From an uncultured SAR86 cluster bacterium (GTDB taxonomy: Bacteria; Pseudomonadota; Gammaproteobacteria; Magnimaribacterales; D2472), in the NCBI GenBank assembly GCA_902605165.1, contig CACLBJ010000006.1, positions 1 to 52,430 of the forward strand: a stretch of 52,430 bases of DNA, read 5' to 3'. Under the pieces are notes generated by a model. That model saw nothing but the letters and a program-made list of their open reading frames with translations. It had not been told where the DNA came from and searched no databases. Every line of letters starts with the position of its first letter. The stretch's first letter is position 1. Below are positions 35,475 through 44,444 of the stretch, in pieces. A program made the translations under genes and the position numbers.

Positions 35475-38232
35475 TAGGCAAAGATTGTATTCTTGACACT
35501 AAGTCATTTATAAATGATTCTTCTATCTTAGGCTCGACAGTTAAAAACCAGATTCTTGGGTTATTAAAATTCTTACAACGAGCTGCATCTTTTTCAGTCA
35601 TTAATATCGGATGATGATCAAGAAATTCAAGATCGCTTTCTTCAAACTGATGATGGTCAGGAAAAGGGTGCCTTTCGATATCAAAATTTAATTGTGACAA
35701 GGTATCAAAGAATCTACCAGGATTCCCTAAACCAGCGACTGCATGTATCTGATTATGCATAGGCCATTTGTCAATATCATAAGTCTTACCTGTATTTAAA
35801 TGCACAAATTTACTCGGCTGAAGAGTCATTAGAGTTTCACCATCCTCTGTTGGTCCCCCATTGTTGATTATATAGTTACCTGTCTTTAATCTCTTCGATG
35901 ATTCTCTCAAAGGTCCAGCAGGAAATGTTAAACCATTCCCAAGTCTTCTTGATCCGTCTATAACAATAATTTCAATATCTCTATGCATTTTATAATGCTG
36001 AAGACCATCATCAGATAAAATTACGTCACAATCATTTTCATTTACTAAATTTTGTATTGCTCTAGGTCTATTTTTATCTAGATAAAGAGGTGCATTTAAA
36101 TTAGCAAGCATTTGCGCTTCATCTCCTGATTTCTTATATTCAGTATTTTCGTCAACTCTAAGAGTTCCTGAAAAGTTTCCACCATAGCCTCTTGAAACAA
36201 TTCCTACTTTTAGACCTCTCTCTATTAATTTTGAAGCAATATATTTCACTAAAGGCGTTTTACCAGTCCCACCGATATTTATATTTCCCACAACAACAAC
36301 TGGTGTATCTGTTTTGAAAGACGAAATCTGGTTTTTAAGATATTTTCTTCTTCGTCTATTGGTTAGGAAAGTAAAAATCCAAGAGAAAGGTAAAAGTAGA
36401 TATAGCCACAAATGTTTTTGATACCAAGCATTTATTACAAAACTAGAATTATTTTCAACATCATCAATTGGCTGTAAATATGAAACTTTCTGTAAAGATG
36501 TTGATGATGACTGCTTACTTTCAATTGGAATATTTTTATAAAGTGAGGCGTATATACCTTCTTCTTCAAGAAGATCTATATGCTTACCTTGTTGTGATAT
36601 AGCACCATTATCTAATACAACAATTTGATCAGCGTTTTCAATTGTTGATAATCTATGAGCAATAACTATTGTAGTTCTATCAGATATTAATTTCTCAAGA
36701 GACTCCTGAACTAGTTCTTCAGATTCAGTATCAAGTGCTGAGGTTGCCTCATCAAGAATAATGATAGGAGAATTTTTATAAAAAGCTCTTGCTATGGCAA
36801 GCCTTTGTCTTTGCCCGCCTGATAGAAGAACACCGTCATCACCAATTTCTGAATTAATCCCTTCAGGTAATTTATCTATAAAATCTAAACATCCAGCTAA
36901 TCTTGCAGACTCCATCACCCTTTCACTATCAAATTCGTCATCACCATAAGCTATATTTTTTTCTATAGTGTCATTAAATAATGTTGGTGACTGAGTAACG
37001 ATGGATATGGATTTTCTAAGAAAACTTAAATCATATTCATTATTTGGAATTCCATCAATTAATATCTGCCCTGTGTAATCTGAATAGAATCTTGAAATTA
37101 GATTAGCTAATGTCGATTTTCCTGATCCTGATTTACCAACAAATGCTATTGTTTCATGCTTATTAACACTTAAATTAATATTGTTTAATATATTTTTATC
37201 ATCAGCATACCCAAATGAAACATCTTTAAACTCTATAACGCCCTCAATAGCCTTGGTTGAGTCTCCAGCATTTATCTCATCATCGAAATCTAATTGATCA
37301 AATATCTCATTCGCAGCAGCCAAGCCTTTTTGTATAACGCCATTGATACTTGATAATTGTCTTATAGGTTTTGCCATCAGTCCTGCTGCAGTGAAAAAAG
37401 CTACAAAGGTTTCAGCATCCAAAGTTATTCCTAGTGATGAACCTAAGGCAAAATATGCAATTAAGGAAAGAGATATAGAAACTAAAAATTGGATTATTGG
37501 TGTGGCTAAATTATTAGTAGCTTCAAGTTTGAGATTTTGAACTTTATTTGATGAGTTAGCATATGCAAATCTACTATTTTCATAGTCTTCGGCACCAAAT
37601 GATTTAATCTCAACATGACCGTTTACAGCTTCGGATGCAATATGAGTAACATCACCCATTGCGGTTTGTATTTTTTTTGCTAATCTTCTCAGTCTTTTAC
37701 CAGCAAAATACACAATTATTGCAATTAAAGGAGCTGTAACTATCAAAAGCAAAGTTAACTTCCAGTTAAGATAGATCATATAAAAGAATAAACCTATTAA
37801 TAAAAATCCTTCTCTAACTAGAGTTTTAATTGCATTAGATGCTGCCCCAGAAACTTGTGTTGTTGTAAATGTAATTCTATTAATTAATTGGCCAGACTGA
37901 TTTTGATCAAAGTATTTCTTGGGTAGCTGATGTAACTTTTTAAAGAGCTCATCACGGAGATGATAAACAACTCCAAAACCAACTCTAGCCATAAAGTAAT
38001 TACCAATAAAGAAACCTAACCCTCTTACAAGAGCAATACCAATTAAAGATAAAGCAAGAAGTTGTTGCCTATCTTCGGAGTTATCATTAATGAAACCAAT
38101 AATTTGTCTAATCCATTCAACTGCTGCTATATCTGCTGATGCAAATAATATAAAACCAAAAATGCTTATTAGAAAAGACCATTTATATCTCCATGAGTAA
38201 GAAAATAATCTTTTTAATGAATTTTGTTTCAT
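35464..38232 (-). CDS. msbA-lpxK: Fusion of lipid A flippase MsbA and tetraacyldisaccharide 4'-kinase LpxK
   Basis: One uninterrupted frame of 922 residues. Residues 1-575 are MsbA: an ABC exporter membrane domain with six helices, then an ATPase with Walker A GKSGSGKST at 366-374, the signature LLSGGQRQRLAIARA, Walker B IIILDEATSALD and the H-loop IAHRLST. A low-complexity linker (about 575-600, rich in Ser and Gln) leads to a complete LpxK from about residue 603: the membrane-facing amphipathic N-terminus (HLWLYLLLPFSWI), VVVGNINIGGTGKTP with the P-loop at 654-660, VSRGYGG, LSDDGLQHY and DGSRRLGNG. LpxK adds the 4'-phosphate on the inner face and MsbA flips lipid A across the inner membrane. 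The two genes are separate neighbours in most relatives. It overlaps exbD by 4 bases and kdsB by 11. Confidence 0.95.
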   Translation of the reverse strand: MKQNSLKRLFSYSWRYKWSFLISIFGFILFASADIAAVEWIRQIIGFINDNSEDRQQLLALSLIGIALVRGLGFFIGNYFMARVGFGVVYHLRDELFKKLHQLPKKYFDQNQSGQLINRITFTTTQVSGAASNAIKTLVREGFLLIGLFFYMIYLNWKLTLLLIVTAPLIAIIVYFAGKRLRRLAKKIQTAMGDVTHIASEAVNGHVEIKSFGAEDYENSRFAYANSSNKVQNLKLEATNNLATPIIQFLVSISLSLIAYFALGSSLGITLDAETFVAFFTAAGLMAKPIRQLSSINGVIQKGLAAANEIFDQLDFDDEINAGDSTKAIEGVIEFKDVSFGYADDKNILNNINLSVNKHETIAFVGKSGSGKSTLANLISRFYSDYTGQILIDGIPNNEYDLSFLRKSISIVTQSPTLFNDTIEKNIAYGDDEFDSERVMESARLAGCLDFIDKLPEGINSEIGDDGVLLSGGQRQRLAIARAFYKNSPIIILDEATSALDTESEELVQESLEKLISDRTTIVIAHRLSTIENADQIVVLDNGAISQQGKHIDLLEEEGIYASLYKNIPIESKQSSSTSLQKVSYLQPIDDVENNSSFVINAWYQKHLWLYLLLPFSWIFTFLTNRRRRKYLKNQISSFKTDTPVVVVGNINIGGTGKTPLVKYIASKLIERGLKVGIVSRGYGGNFSGTLRVDENTEYKKSGDEAQMLANLNAPLYLDKNRPRAIQNLVNENDCDVILSDDGLQHYKMHRDIEIIVIDGSRRLGNGLTFPAGPLRESSKRLKTGNYIINNGGPTEDGETLMTLQPSKFVHLNTGKTYDIDKWPMHNQIHAVAGLGNPGRFFDTLSQLNFDIERHPFPDHHQFEESDLEFLDHHPILMTEKDAARCKNFNNPRIWFLTVEPKIEESFINDLVSRIQSLPSDG

Positions 38233-38630
38233 TTTGCTAAAGTCCTAATTTGAACATCAGTGAACGAATTTTTTTGTAAAAAGTCCATAAGCTCTATAGT
38301 TATTTTATGAGTAACATCTCCTTCTATGCTTAGAATAATTGTATCTTCGACAATTAATTCATTTAAAAGTGCATTTTTTAATTCATCATTATTAACCACA
38401 TAAGAATTATTCTTAAAAATTACACTATTATCATTAAAAACATAAATCTGGTTAGATATCGAAGATCCCTCTATATTGAATGATTCAGTGGATGGTAAAT
38501 CCAGATCAAGAAATTGAGAATCTGTTATCTTTGACGTCGCAACAAAGAAGATCACTAGAATAAATACAATATCTATTAATGGTGTAATTTCAATAGTGGG
38601 ATTTTTATTTGAGGTTTGAGCAAATTTCAT
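38229..38630 (-). CDS. exbD: ExbD/TolR family biopolymer transport protein
   Basis: A 133-residue protein with a short cytoplasmic N-terminus, one membrane helix with the conserved aspartate (EITPLIDIVFILVIFFVATS, Asp near residue 22), and a periplasmic domain ending in T-D-V-Q-I-R-T. With the adjacent ExbB-type protein it forms a proton-driven motor that energises TonB or a Tol-like system. No tonB is next to it. In other gammaproteobacteria this pair also sits before lpxK and kdsB. It overlaps exbB by 1 base and the msbA-lpxK fusion by 4. Confidence 0.92.
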   Translation of the reverse strand: MKFAQTSNKNPTIEITPLIDIVFILVIFFVATSKITDSQFLDLDLPSTESFNIEGSSISNQIYVFNDNSVIFKNNSYVVNNDELKNALLNELIVEDTIILSIEGDVTHKITIELMDFLQKNSFTDVQIRTLAK

Positions 38631-39223
38631 TAAAAATTATCGATAAAAGAAGAAGTCTTACTTTGTAACAAGATCATTAATTTATTAACTTTTTGTTCAA
38701 AGTGTCTATGTAAAATGAGACCTGGAACCGCAATCATTAATCCAAAGGCAGTTGTAATTAGAGCTTGTGAGATGCCACTTGCTAATAAGTCAGGTGATGC
38801 TGCACCTGAAGATTGAAAGGTTGAAAAAACAGTTATCATTCCTACAACAGTTCCCAAAAGGCCTAACAATGGAGAAATAGTTGAAACTACTCCAAGCATT
38901 GAAAGATTCCTTTCGAGTTTATATTTAATTTCAATAGATTTTTCCTCTAATTTAGATTCAAGTAAATCTCTAGATAATTCTTTATATTTGTATACAGTGA
39001 TTAAAAGATCTCCTAAAGATGAAATATCTGCAACAGCCCTCTCCTGGTAATCATCTAAAAGGTCTCTATCGATTAAATTCTTAACTTGTTTATCTAGGCC
39101 TGAGGGAGAAACAAGTCTTTCTTGTAACATCCAGAATCTTTCAATAGAAATTGAAATTATAGTTATGGAGCAAATTAAAAGAGGCCACATAAACCAGCCA
39201 CCTGCTACAAAAATATCACTCAT
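38630..39223 (-). CDS. exbB: ExbB/TolQ/MotA family proton channel protein
   Basis: A 197-residue membrane protein with three helices: one near the N-terminus (WFMWPLLICSITIISISIERF) and two in the conserved C-terminal part (LGVVSTISPLLGLLGTVVGM and SQALITTAFGLMIAVPGLIL). The second block carries the family G-L-L-G-T-V-x-G-M motif and the third the T-T-A-x-G-L proton-path residues. It is the stator partner of the ExbD encoded next. It overlaps lolD by 8 bases. Confidence 0.93.
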   Translation of the reverse strand: MSDIFVAGGWFMWPLLICSITIISISIERFWMLQERLVSPSGLDKQVKNLIDRDLLDDYQERAVADISSLGDLLITVYKYKELSRDLLESKLEEKSIEIKYKLERNLSMLGVVSTISPLLGLLGTVVGMITVFSTFQSSGAASPDLLASGISQALITTAFGLMIAVPGLILHRHFEQKVNKLMILLQSKTSSFIDNF

Positions 39224-39887
39224 TAATTTTTCTTAGGCCCCCATCAAAAATTTCATAAACTGCATCCATCATATTAGCAAAATTTAAATCATGAGTTGCC
39301 AGAATGATCCCAATATTACTTTTTTGTGAAATTTCTAGAATTAATTCTTGAATAAGCTTAGAGGTCTTATTATCAAGGTTACCAGTTGGTTCATCCATAA
39401 TTAAGAAATTTGGATTGTTTGATAAGGCTCTTGCAATTGCTAATCTTTGTTTCTCTCCGCCAGAAAGTTGGTACGGATAAGATTTAAATTTATCTTTTAA
39501 GCCAACACTTATTAAGAGTTCATCAATATTTGGATTACTTTTATTATTATTTAAGTCTTGAACAATTTTACAATTATCAAAGGCATTAAAATCTTCAAGA
39601 AGGTGATGAAATTGGTATACAAATCCAAAATTATCTAGCCTTAAGCTTGCTGATGAATCTGAATTTAAATCACTATAATTTATTTCATTAAAGAAAATCC
39701 TTCCTGACGAATAATCATCTAATTTAGCTAAAAGATGTAAAAAAGTAGATTTACCACATCCTGAGGTACCTATTATCGAACATGTTTCTCCCTGAGACAT
39801 AGAGAAATTAATATTACGCAATACAGAATTCTTAATTCCATCTGTAATAAAAGTTTTCGATAAATCTTCTGTAAAAATTTTATTCAT
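39216..39887 (-). CDS. lolD: Lipoprotein-releasing system ATPase LolD
   Basis: LolD is the ATPase of the ABC complex that extracts outer-membrane lipoproteins from the inner membrane and gives them to LolA. The 223-residue protein has Walker A GTSGCGKST near residue 42, a Q-loop FVYQFHHLLEDFNAF (the V-Y-Q-F-H-H-L-L of LolD proteins), signature YQLSGGEKQRLAIARAL, Walker B FLIMDEPTGNLD and an H-loop ATHDLNFA. It overlaps both neighbours by 8 bases. It serves the adjacent permease. Confidence 0.95.
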   Translation of the reverse strand: MNKIFTEDLSKTFITDGIKNSVLRNINFSMSQGETCSIIGTSGCGKSTFLHLLAKLDDYSSGRIFFNEINYSDLNSDSSASLRLDNFGFVYQFHHLLEDFNAFDNCKIVQDLNNNKSNPNIDELLISVGLKDKFKSYPYQLSGGEKQRLAIARALSNNPNFLIMDEPTGNLDNKTSKLIQELILEISQKSNIGIILATHDLNFANMMDAVYEIFDGGLRKINE

Positions 39888-41112
39888 GTCTTAGAACCTC
39901 ATTAGGATTCAATTTAGCTGCTCTTGTTGATGGCCAAACAGAAGAAATAAAGCATAAAAGAAATGATGAAAGTAGAACTAAAGTTATTTGATTAAAATTA
40001 AAAGCATATGGAAAATAATTAATAAAATAATTATCCAATAATGATCTATTAATTAATGCTTCAATAAAGTTAATTAATGGATCAAGATTTAACGTAATTA
40101 GTATCCCCAGTATGAGACCCGAAATGATACCTAACATTGATATATATAAACCTTGAAAGATAAAAATACTCACAATTATAAAGTCTGATGCACCAATTGT
40201 TTTGAGAATAGCTATCTCTCTTTCTTTTGATTTTACGCTCATAATTGTAGTACAAAGAACATTAAAAGCAGCTACACCAATAATTAAGAATACCAGAATA
40301 CCTATTATTAATTTTTCTAATTGAACCGCTTGAAATAAGGTTCCATGAGTTTTTTCCCAGGTTGATGATGCATATATATTGTCTTGAGTAGATATTTCTA
40401 AAACAATATCTGAACCAATAACTCTTGAATTCATAATATCTGTAACCTTTAATCTTATATTTTCTGTTGCATCCACAAATCCTTTAATTTTTTGAGCAGA
40501 ATTATGAGTGATCAAAGCTAAATTCTGATCTGGCTCAGCTTTTAATTCAAAAATACCAGAAACAATAAATTTAAAACTTCTTGGGAAAGATCCAATTATG
40601 GATGATCTCATTTCTGAAGTTGTTATATTTACCTCATCACCAATAGAAGCTCCCAAATGAGCTGCTAACCAATATCCCAAAATGATTTCGTTATCAGTCA
40701 AGGATTCTAAAGAACCCATCAACATATTGTTGGGAAGTATTGAAACTTCAGACTCTTTCTTTGCGTCTATTCCAGTTAGAGCAATTCCCTTTGATCTATT
40801 ACCTATAGATATTAATGCCTGAGTTTGGATAAATGGTGCTGCTGCCACAACATTTGGATTTTTCTCTATTTTATCAATTAGTAATTCATAATTAGAAATA
40901 GGTTCTTTTGAATGAATTAATACGTGCGGTATTACACCTAATATTCTATCTCTTAGTTCTTTTTCAAACCCATTCATGACCGATGTAACGATGATAAGAG
41001 CCGCCACACCGATAGTTAAACCCATAACAGCCATAATGGAAGTAAAGGATACGAATGCTCCTTTGCTTGATCTAAAATACTTTAGGCCAAGGGAGGCTGA
41101 AAGTTTAAGCAT
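39880..41112 (-). CDS. lolC: Lipoprotein-releasing system permease, LolC/LolE type
   Basis: A 410-residue membrane protein with one N-terminal helix (SIMAVMGLTIGVAALIIVTSVMNGFE), a large periplasmic domain, and three C-terminal helices with the FtsX-fold segment ILKTIGASDFIIVSIFIFQG. The very N-terminus SLGLKYFRSSKGAFVSFTS is the LolC/E signature. Only one such gene is present here, whereas E. coli has lolC and lolE flanking lolD; the second copy may lie elsewhere, or the protein may work as a homodimer as in LolF-type systems. I cannot decide LolC versus LolE from the sequence alone. Its start shares a base with the aldehyde dehydrogenase stop. Confidence 0.93.
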   Translation of the reverse strand: MLKLSASLGLKYFRSSKGAFVSFTSIMAVMGLTIGVAALIIVTSVMNGFEKELRDRILGVIPHVLIHSKEPISNYELLIDKIEKNPNVVAAAPFIQTQALISIGNRSKGIALTGIDAKKESEVSILPNNMLMGSLESLTDNEIILGYWLAAHLGASIGDEVNITTSEMRSSIIGSFPRSFKFIVSGIFELKAEPDQNLALITHNSAQKIKGFVDATENIRLKVTDIMNSRVIGSDIVLEISTQDNIYASSTWEKTHGTLFQAVQLEKLIIGILVFLIIGVAAFNVLCTTIMSVKSKEREIAILKTIGASDFIIVSIFIFQGLYISMLGIISGLILGILITLNLDPLINFIEALINRSLLDNYFINYFPYAFNFNQITLVLLSSFLLCFISSVWPSTRAAKLNPNEVLRHE

Positions 41113-42539
41113 TACTTTAATAGTTTTTCTAGGACGTTTTCTATACTACCTTTATATGGAGGTCTTATAGAATCAAGTAATTTATCTAAACGAAATCCTA
41201 TTTGCTTATAAATTGGTTTATTATTCGAAAAGTTCATAAATCCATCAAAACCATCATATTTGCCCATTCCAGATGGACCAACTCCTCCAAAACCTAATTC
41301 ATTTTGTTGAATATGTCCCATAATGTCATTAACTGTAACTCCACCAGAGGTTGTTGAGTTTACAACTTTTGTTTCTTCATTCTTATTTTTACCAAAATAA
41401 TATAAGCCCAATGGTTTATCATTTTTGTTTATATAGTTAATTGGTTCATTTATGTCCTTGTAAGTTTTTATTGGAAGTAAGGGACCAAAAATCTCTTCTT
41501 TCATTATTTGCATTTCATCAGTTGGGTTTAAAACAAGTGTTGGAGGGATTTTATGTGATTCTTGCTGTGAGAAATCTTCATTTGCTGGATTAATTTCCAC
41601 AAGCTCTGCACCATGATCTTTGGCGTCTGTTAGAAGACCATTTAATCTATCATAGTGTTTCTGATTTATTACTGACGTGTAGTCAGGGTTATATTTAAGA
41701 TCGCTATAAAATTCATTAACTTGATCCTTACATGCTTCTACAAAATTATCCTTCTGTGTTTCATGCACATAAACATAATCAGGTGCTAGGCATATTTGAC
41801 CTGCATTAAGAGTCTTATTAAACATTACTCTTCGTGCTGTTATTTCTATATTTGAAGAATCACTGACTATAACTGGAGATTTTCCTCCAAGCTCAAGAGT
41901 TAATGGAACTAGATTTTCAGAAGCGGCACGCATCACATGCTTTCCGATATTACCACTTCCTGTAAATAATAAATGATCAAACTTAAGCTTAGTAAAAGCG
42001 GCGCCTACGTCAGGACCGCCTAGAAATGTTGCAAATTCAGTTTCATCAAAAGCACTGTCACAAATTTCTTTTAGAAGCTCAGAAGTAATAGGCGTAAATT
42101 CACTAGGTTTATGCATCACCTGATTGCCCGCACTAAAGATTCCAGCTAAAGGAGCTAGAGATAAATACATTGGAAAGTTCCATGGTGATATCATTCCAAC
42201 AACTCCAAGCGGCTCCCTATGAATATATGACTTAGCTCCCATTAGTCCAAATGGGAAGTTAGATTTTCTCTTCTCATCCTTCATCCAGGACTTTAAATGT
42301 TTTCTTGCATGAGAAAATGCAGGGAGAACGCCATAAACATCAGATATTAGAGATTGATTAGGTGACCTTGCTCCAAAGTCGGCATCTAATGCTTCAGTTA
42401 TTCTTTCTTTATTTTGAATAACCATATCTTTGACTCTGTCTAATCTATCTATTCGTAGTTCATATGAAGGCGGACCTTCATTTAAGTAATGTTCTCTTTG
42501 AAGTTTTAGAACCTCTTCCATTGTTCTTTGATTTTCCAT
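41112..42539 (-). CDS. Aldehyde dehydrogenase, coniferyl-aldehyde-dehydrogenase-like
   Basis: A 475-residue NAD(P)-dependent aldehyde dehydrogenase. Seen: VGMISPWNFPMYL (catalytic Asn), FTGSGNIGKHV (cofactor loop), the general base in TLELGGKSP, and the nucleophile C250 in NAGQICLAPDYV. EEIFGPLLPI and a GGVTVND segment complete the fold. The A-D-F-G-A-R-S and the class III-like C-terminus fit coniferyl-aldehyde or long-chain-aldehyde enzymes. I start at the ATG at 42539 because GGAGG lies 6 bases upstream; an upstream TTG would place that ribosome site inside the gene. It follows the dienoyl-CoA-reductase-like SDR by 18 bases. Confidence 0.92.
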   Translation of the reverse strand: MENQRTMEEVLKLQREHYLNEGPPSYELRIDRLDRVKDMVIQNKERITEALDADFGARSPNQSLISDVYGVLPAFSHARKHLKSWMKDEKRKSNFPFGLMGAKSYIHREPLGVVGMISPWNFPMYLSLAPLAGIFSAGNQVMHKPSEFTPITSELLKEICDSAFDETEFATFLGGPDVGAAFTKLKFDHLLFTGSGNIGKHVMRAASENLVPLTLELGGKSPVIVSDSSNIEITARRVMFNKTLNAGQICLAPDYVYVHETQKDNFVEACKDQVNEFYSDLKYNPDYTSVINQKHYDRLNGLLTDAKDHGAELVEINPANEDFSQQESHKIPPTLVLNPTDEMQIMKEEIFGPLLPIKTYKDINEPINYINKNDKPLGLYYFGKNKNEETKVVNSTTSGGVTVNDIMGHIQQNELGFGGVGPSGMGKYDGFDGFMNFSNNKPIYKQIGFRLDKLLDSIRPPYKGSIENVLEKLLK

Positions 42540-42557
42540 AATATCCTCCAAGCTGAA

Positions 42558-43430
42558 TTAAGATCTGTTCTCTTTGTCTTTATTGTTAGCTTTTCTTATT
42601 ATATCTCTTATTTCAGACCAATCATTGTCTGAAAGTTCTGATAAATTAGAGAAAGTTCCTCCGCCACTCAGATACTGTGCACCATCTAGGGCAATAGTTT
42701 GTCCAGTAAGATATTCACAACCATCAGCCATTAAAAAAGTTGCTAGATTTTGTAATTCTTCCATTTTTCCTGCTCTACCGAGAGGAATAGCTTTATAGGT
42801 ATCTTCGCTTATATCACCCTTTGGGCTTAATCTAGCCCAAGCACCCTCGGTTGGGAATGGTCCAGGGGCAATAGAATTTAGTCTAATTCCATAAGGACCC
42901 CATTCAACTGCCAATGATTTTGTCATTGCATCTAATCCAGTTTTTGACATTGCTGAAGGTACGACGTAAGCAGATCCTGTCCATACCCATGTAGCTAGTA
43001 TAGAAATTATTGATCCTTTACATTTTTGCTCTATCCATCTTTTACCAACTGAATGAGTTACATAAAAAGTTCCATGGAAAACTATATTTGCAATTGCATC
43101 AAACCCTCTTGAAGATAAATCCTTTGTTGGAGAAATAAAATTACCTGCTGCATTGTTTACAAGACCATCAAGAGGACCTTCTTCAAAAATTCTACCTATA
43201 TAATCGTCGACATCTTGTGGTGATCTAATATCTAGAGGCTCATGTTTAACATCAACACCATATTTTTCTTTTAGCTCATTAGCTGTATCTTCCAATACAT
43301 TTCCACGTCTTCCACAAATATAAACTTGAGCACCATGTTTTGCGTAGTGAGTTGCCATTTCTTTCCCAAGACCAGTTCCTCCTCCAGTGACTAAAATCCT
43401 CTTATCTTTTAGTAAATCATCTTTAAACAT
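42558..43430 (-). CDS. SDR-family oxidoreductase, 2,4-dienoyl-CoA reductase-like
   Basis: A 290-residue short-chain dehydrogenase. The NADP motif is TGGGTGLGKEMA, with C-G-R-R after the second strand favouring NADPH. NNAAGNFISP, the VVPSAMSKTGLDAMTKSLAVEWG helix and PGPFPTEGAWARLSP follow the mammalian and bacterial 2,4-dienoyl-CoA reductase line, which reduces conjugated dienoyl-CoA during oxidation of polyunsaturated fatty acids. The usual SDR YxxxK has Ala-Met-Ser-Lys in the tyrosine position, as dienoyl-CoA reductases also depart from it. A charged C-terminal extension of about 35 residues is unusual. GGGAGG lies 6 bases before the ATG. It lies 9 bases after hemH. Confidence 0.86.
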   Translation of the reverse strand: MFKDDLLKDKRILVTGGGTGLGKEMATHYAKHGAQVYICGRRGNVLEDTANELKEKYGVDVKHEPLDIRSPQDVDDYIGRIFEEGPLDGLVNNAAGNFISPTKDLSSRGFDAIANIVFHGTFYVTHSVGKRWIEQKCKGSIISILATWVWTGSAYVVPSAMSKTGLDAMTKSLAVEWGPYGIRLNSIAPGPFPTEGAWARLSPKGDISEDTYKAIPLGRAGKMEELQNLATFLMADGCEYLTGQTIALDGAQYLSGGGTFSNLSELSDNDWSEIRDIIRKANNKDKENRS

Positions 43431-43439
43431 ATTTCCTCC

Positions 43440-44444
43440 CTATACATCTATTATTTCTACTATTGAATCTGCCCATTTAGATGAATCATTTAATGAAGGT
43501 ACCATAGTTAATGATTTACCTCCATTTTCTAAAAATAACTCCTTATATTCATCATCTATTTCATATAATGTTTCTAAATTATCGGCTGTAAAAGCGGGTG
43601 AAAGAACAAGTATATTTTCTATGCCTTTGCTTGGAAAACTTTCTAAAACTTCATCGGTAAAGGGTTCAAGCCAGTTTTTTGTTAATCTCGACTGGAATGA
43701 AACTGTGTATTTATCTGGAGAAATATTAAATCTGCTTGCAATAAGCCTAGTAGTTCCATAACACGTTGCTTTATAGCAAAACTTATTTTCATTAGTTATT
43801 TCATTTTCGCAATTGTTATCAGCACAAAGAGAATCATCATATATATCATCAACTGCTTTAGTTGGTAATCCGTGATAACTAAATAAGATGTGATCATACT
43901 TATCAATATCAAATGATTTAAGCTTATCCTCCCAAGAATCTATAAATGATTCTTGCTCATAAAATTGATTTATAAACTTTATAGACGGTGTAACACTCTG
44001 TTTTTTTAGAACTCTAGAAATTTCATCAAAAACGGATCCAGTTGTTGCAGTGCTATATTGAGGAAATAAAGGAAGTATTATAATTTCATCAAGATTTTGA
44101 GAAATTAACTTTTTTAATTTATCTTCAATAGATGGAGATTGATATCTCATAGCAAATTCCACCTCAATGTGGGGAACTTTTTTACTAACTTTATCAGCTA
44201 AAGCAGATGTATTTGTTATGAGAGGCGAACCATTTTCAGTCCATATTTTTTTATAAATCTTTCCGGAACTGAAAGCCCTGAAAGGAACAATGATAAGTGT
44301 AACTAGAATAAATCTGAAGATATATGGAACGGTAATAACTTTTGGATCCATTAGGAATTGTCTTAGGTATTTAAAGACTGATAAATATCCTGGATCATCA
44401 GGTGTGCCAAGATTTATGAGTAACAGTCCTTTTTTAGTCTTCAT
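43440..44444 (-). CDS. hemH: Ferrochelatase, with internal four-cysteine insert
   Basis: HemH inserts Fe2+ into protoporphyrin IX, the last step of protoheme synthesis. The 334-residue protein has LLINLGTPDDPG, KVITVPYIFR, AMRYQSPSIED, LPLFPQYSTATTGSV, the catalytic histidine in LFSYHGLP, and VSFQSRLTKNWLEPFTDE. Between the catalytic region and TTRLIA lies a Cys-rich insert, C-x4-C-x10-C-x3-C, at C207, C212, C223 and C227. A class of bacterial ferrochelatases binds a [2Fe-2S] cluster through an internal cysteine segment of this kind, so a cluster is likely here. The start overlaps the MFS gene end by 11 bases. Confidence 0.95.
   Translation of the reverse strand: MKTKKGLLLINLGTPDDPGYLSVFKYLRQFLMDPKVITVPYIFRFILVTLIIVPFRAFSSGKIYKKIWTENGSPLITNTSALADKVSKKVPHIEVEFAMRYQSPSIEDKLKKLISQNLDEIIILPLFPQYSTATTGSVFDEISRVLKKQSVTPSIKFINQFYEQESFIDSWEDKLKSFDIDKYDHILFSYHGLPTKAVDDIYDDSLCADNNCENEITNENKFCYKATCYGTTRLIASRFNISPDKYTVSFQSRLTKNWLEPFTDEVLESFPSKGIENILVLSPAFTADNLETLYEIDDEYKELFLENGGKSLTMVPSLNDSSKWADSIVEIIDV

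Noticed and set aside
42540-42551. TTG start for the aldehyde dehydrogenase
   Set aside because: The GGAGG at this point is correctly placed as the ribosome site for the ATG at 42539, and the TTG itself overlaps that site.
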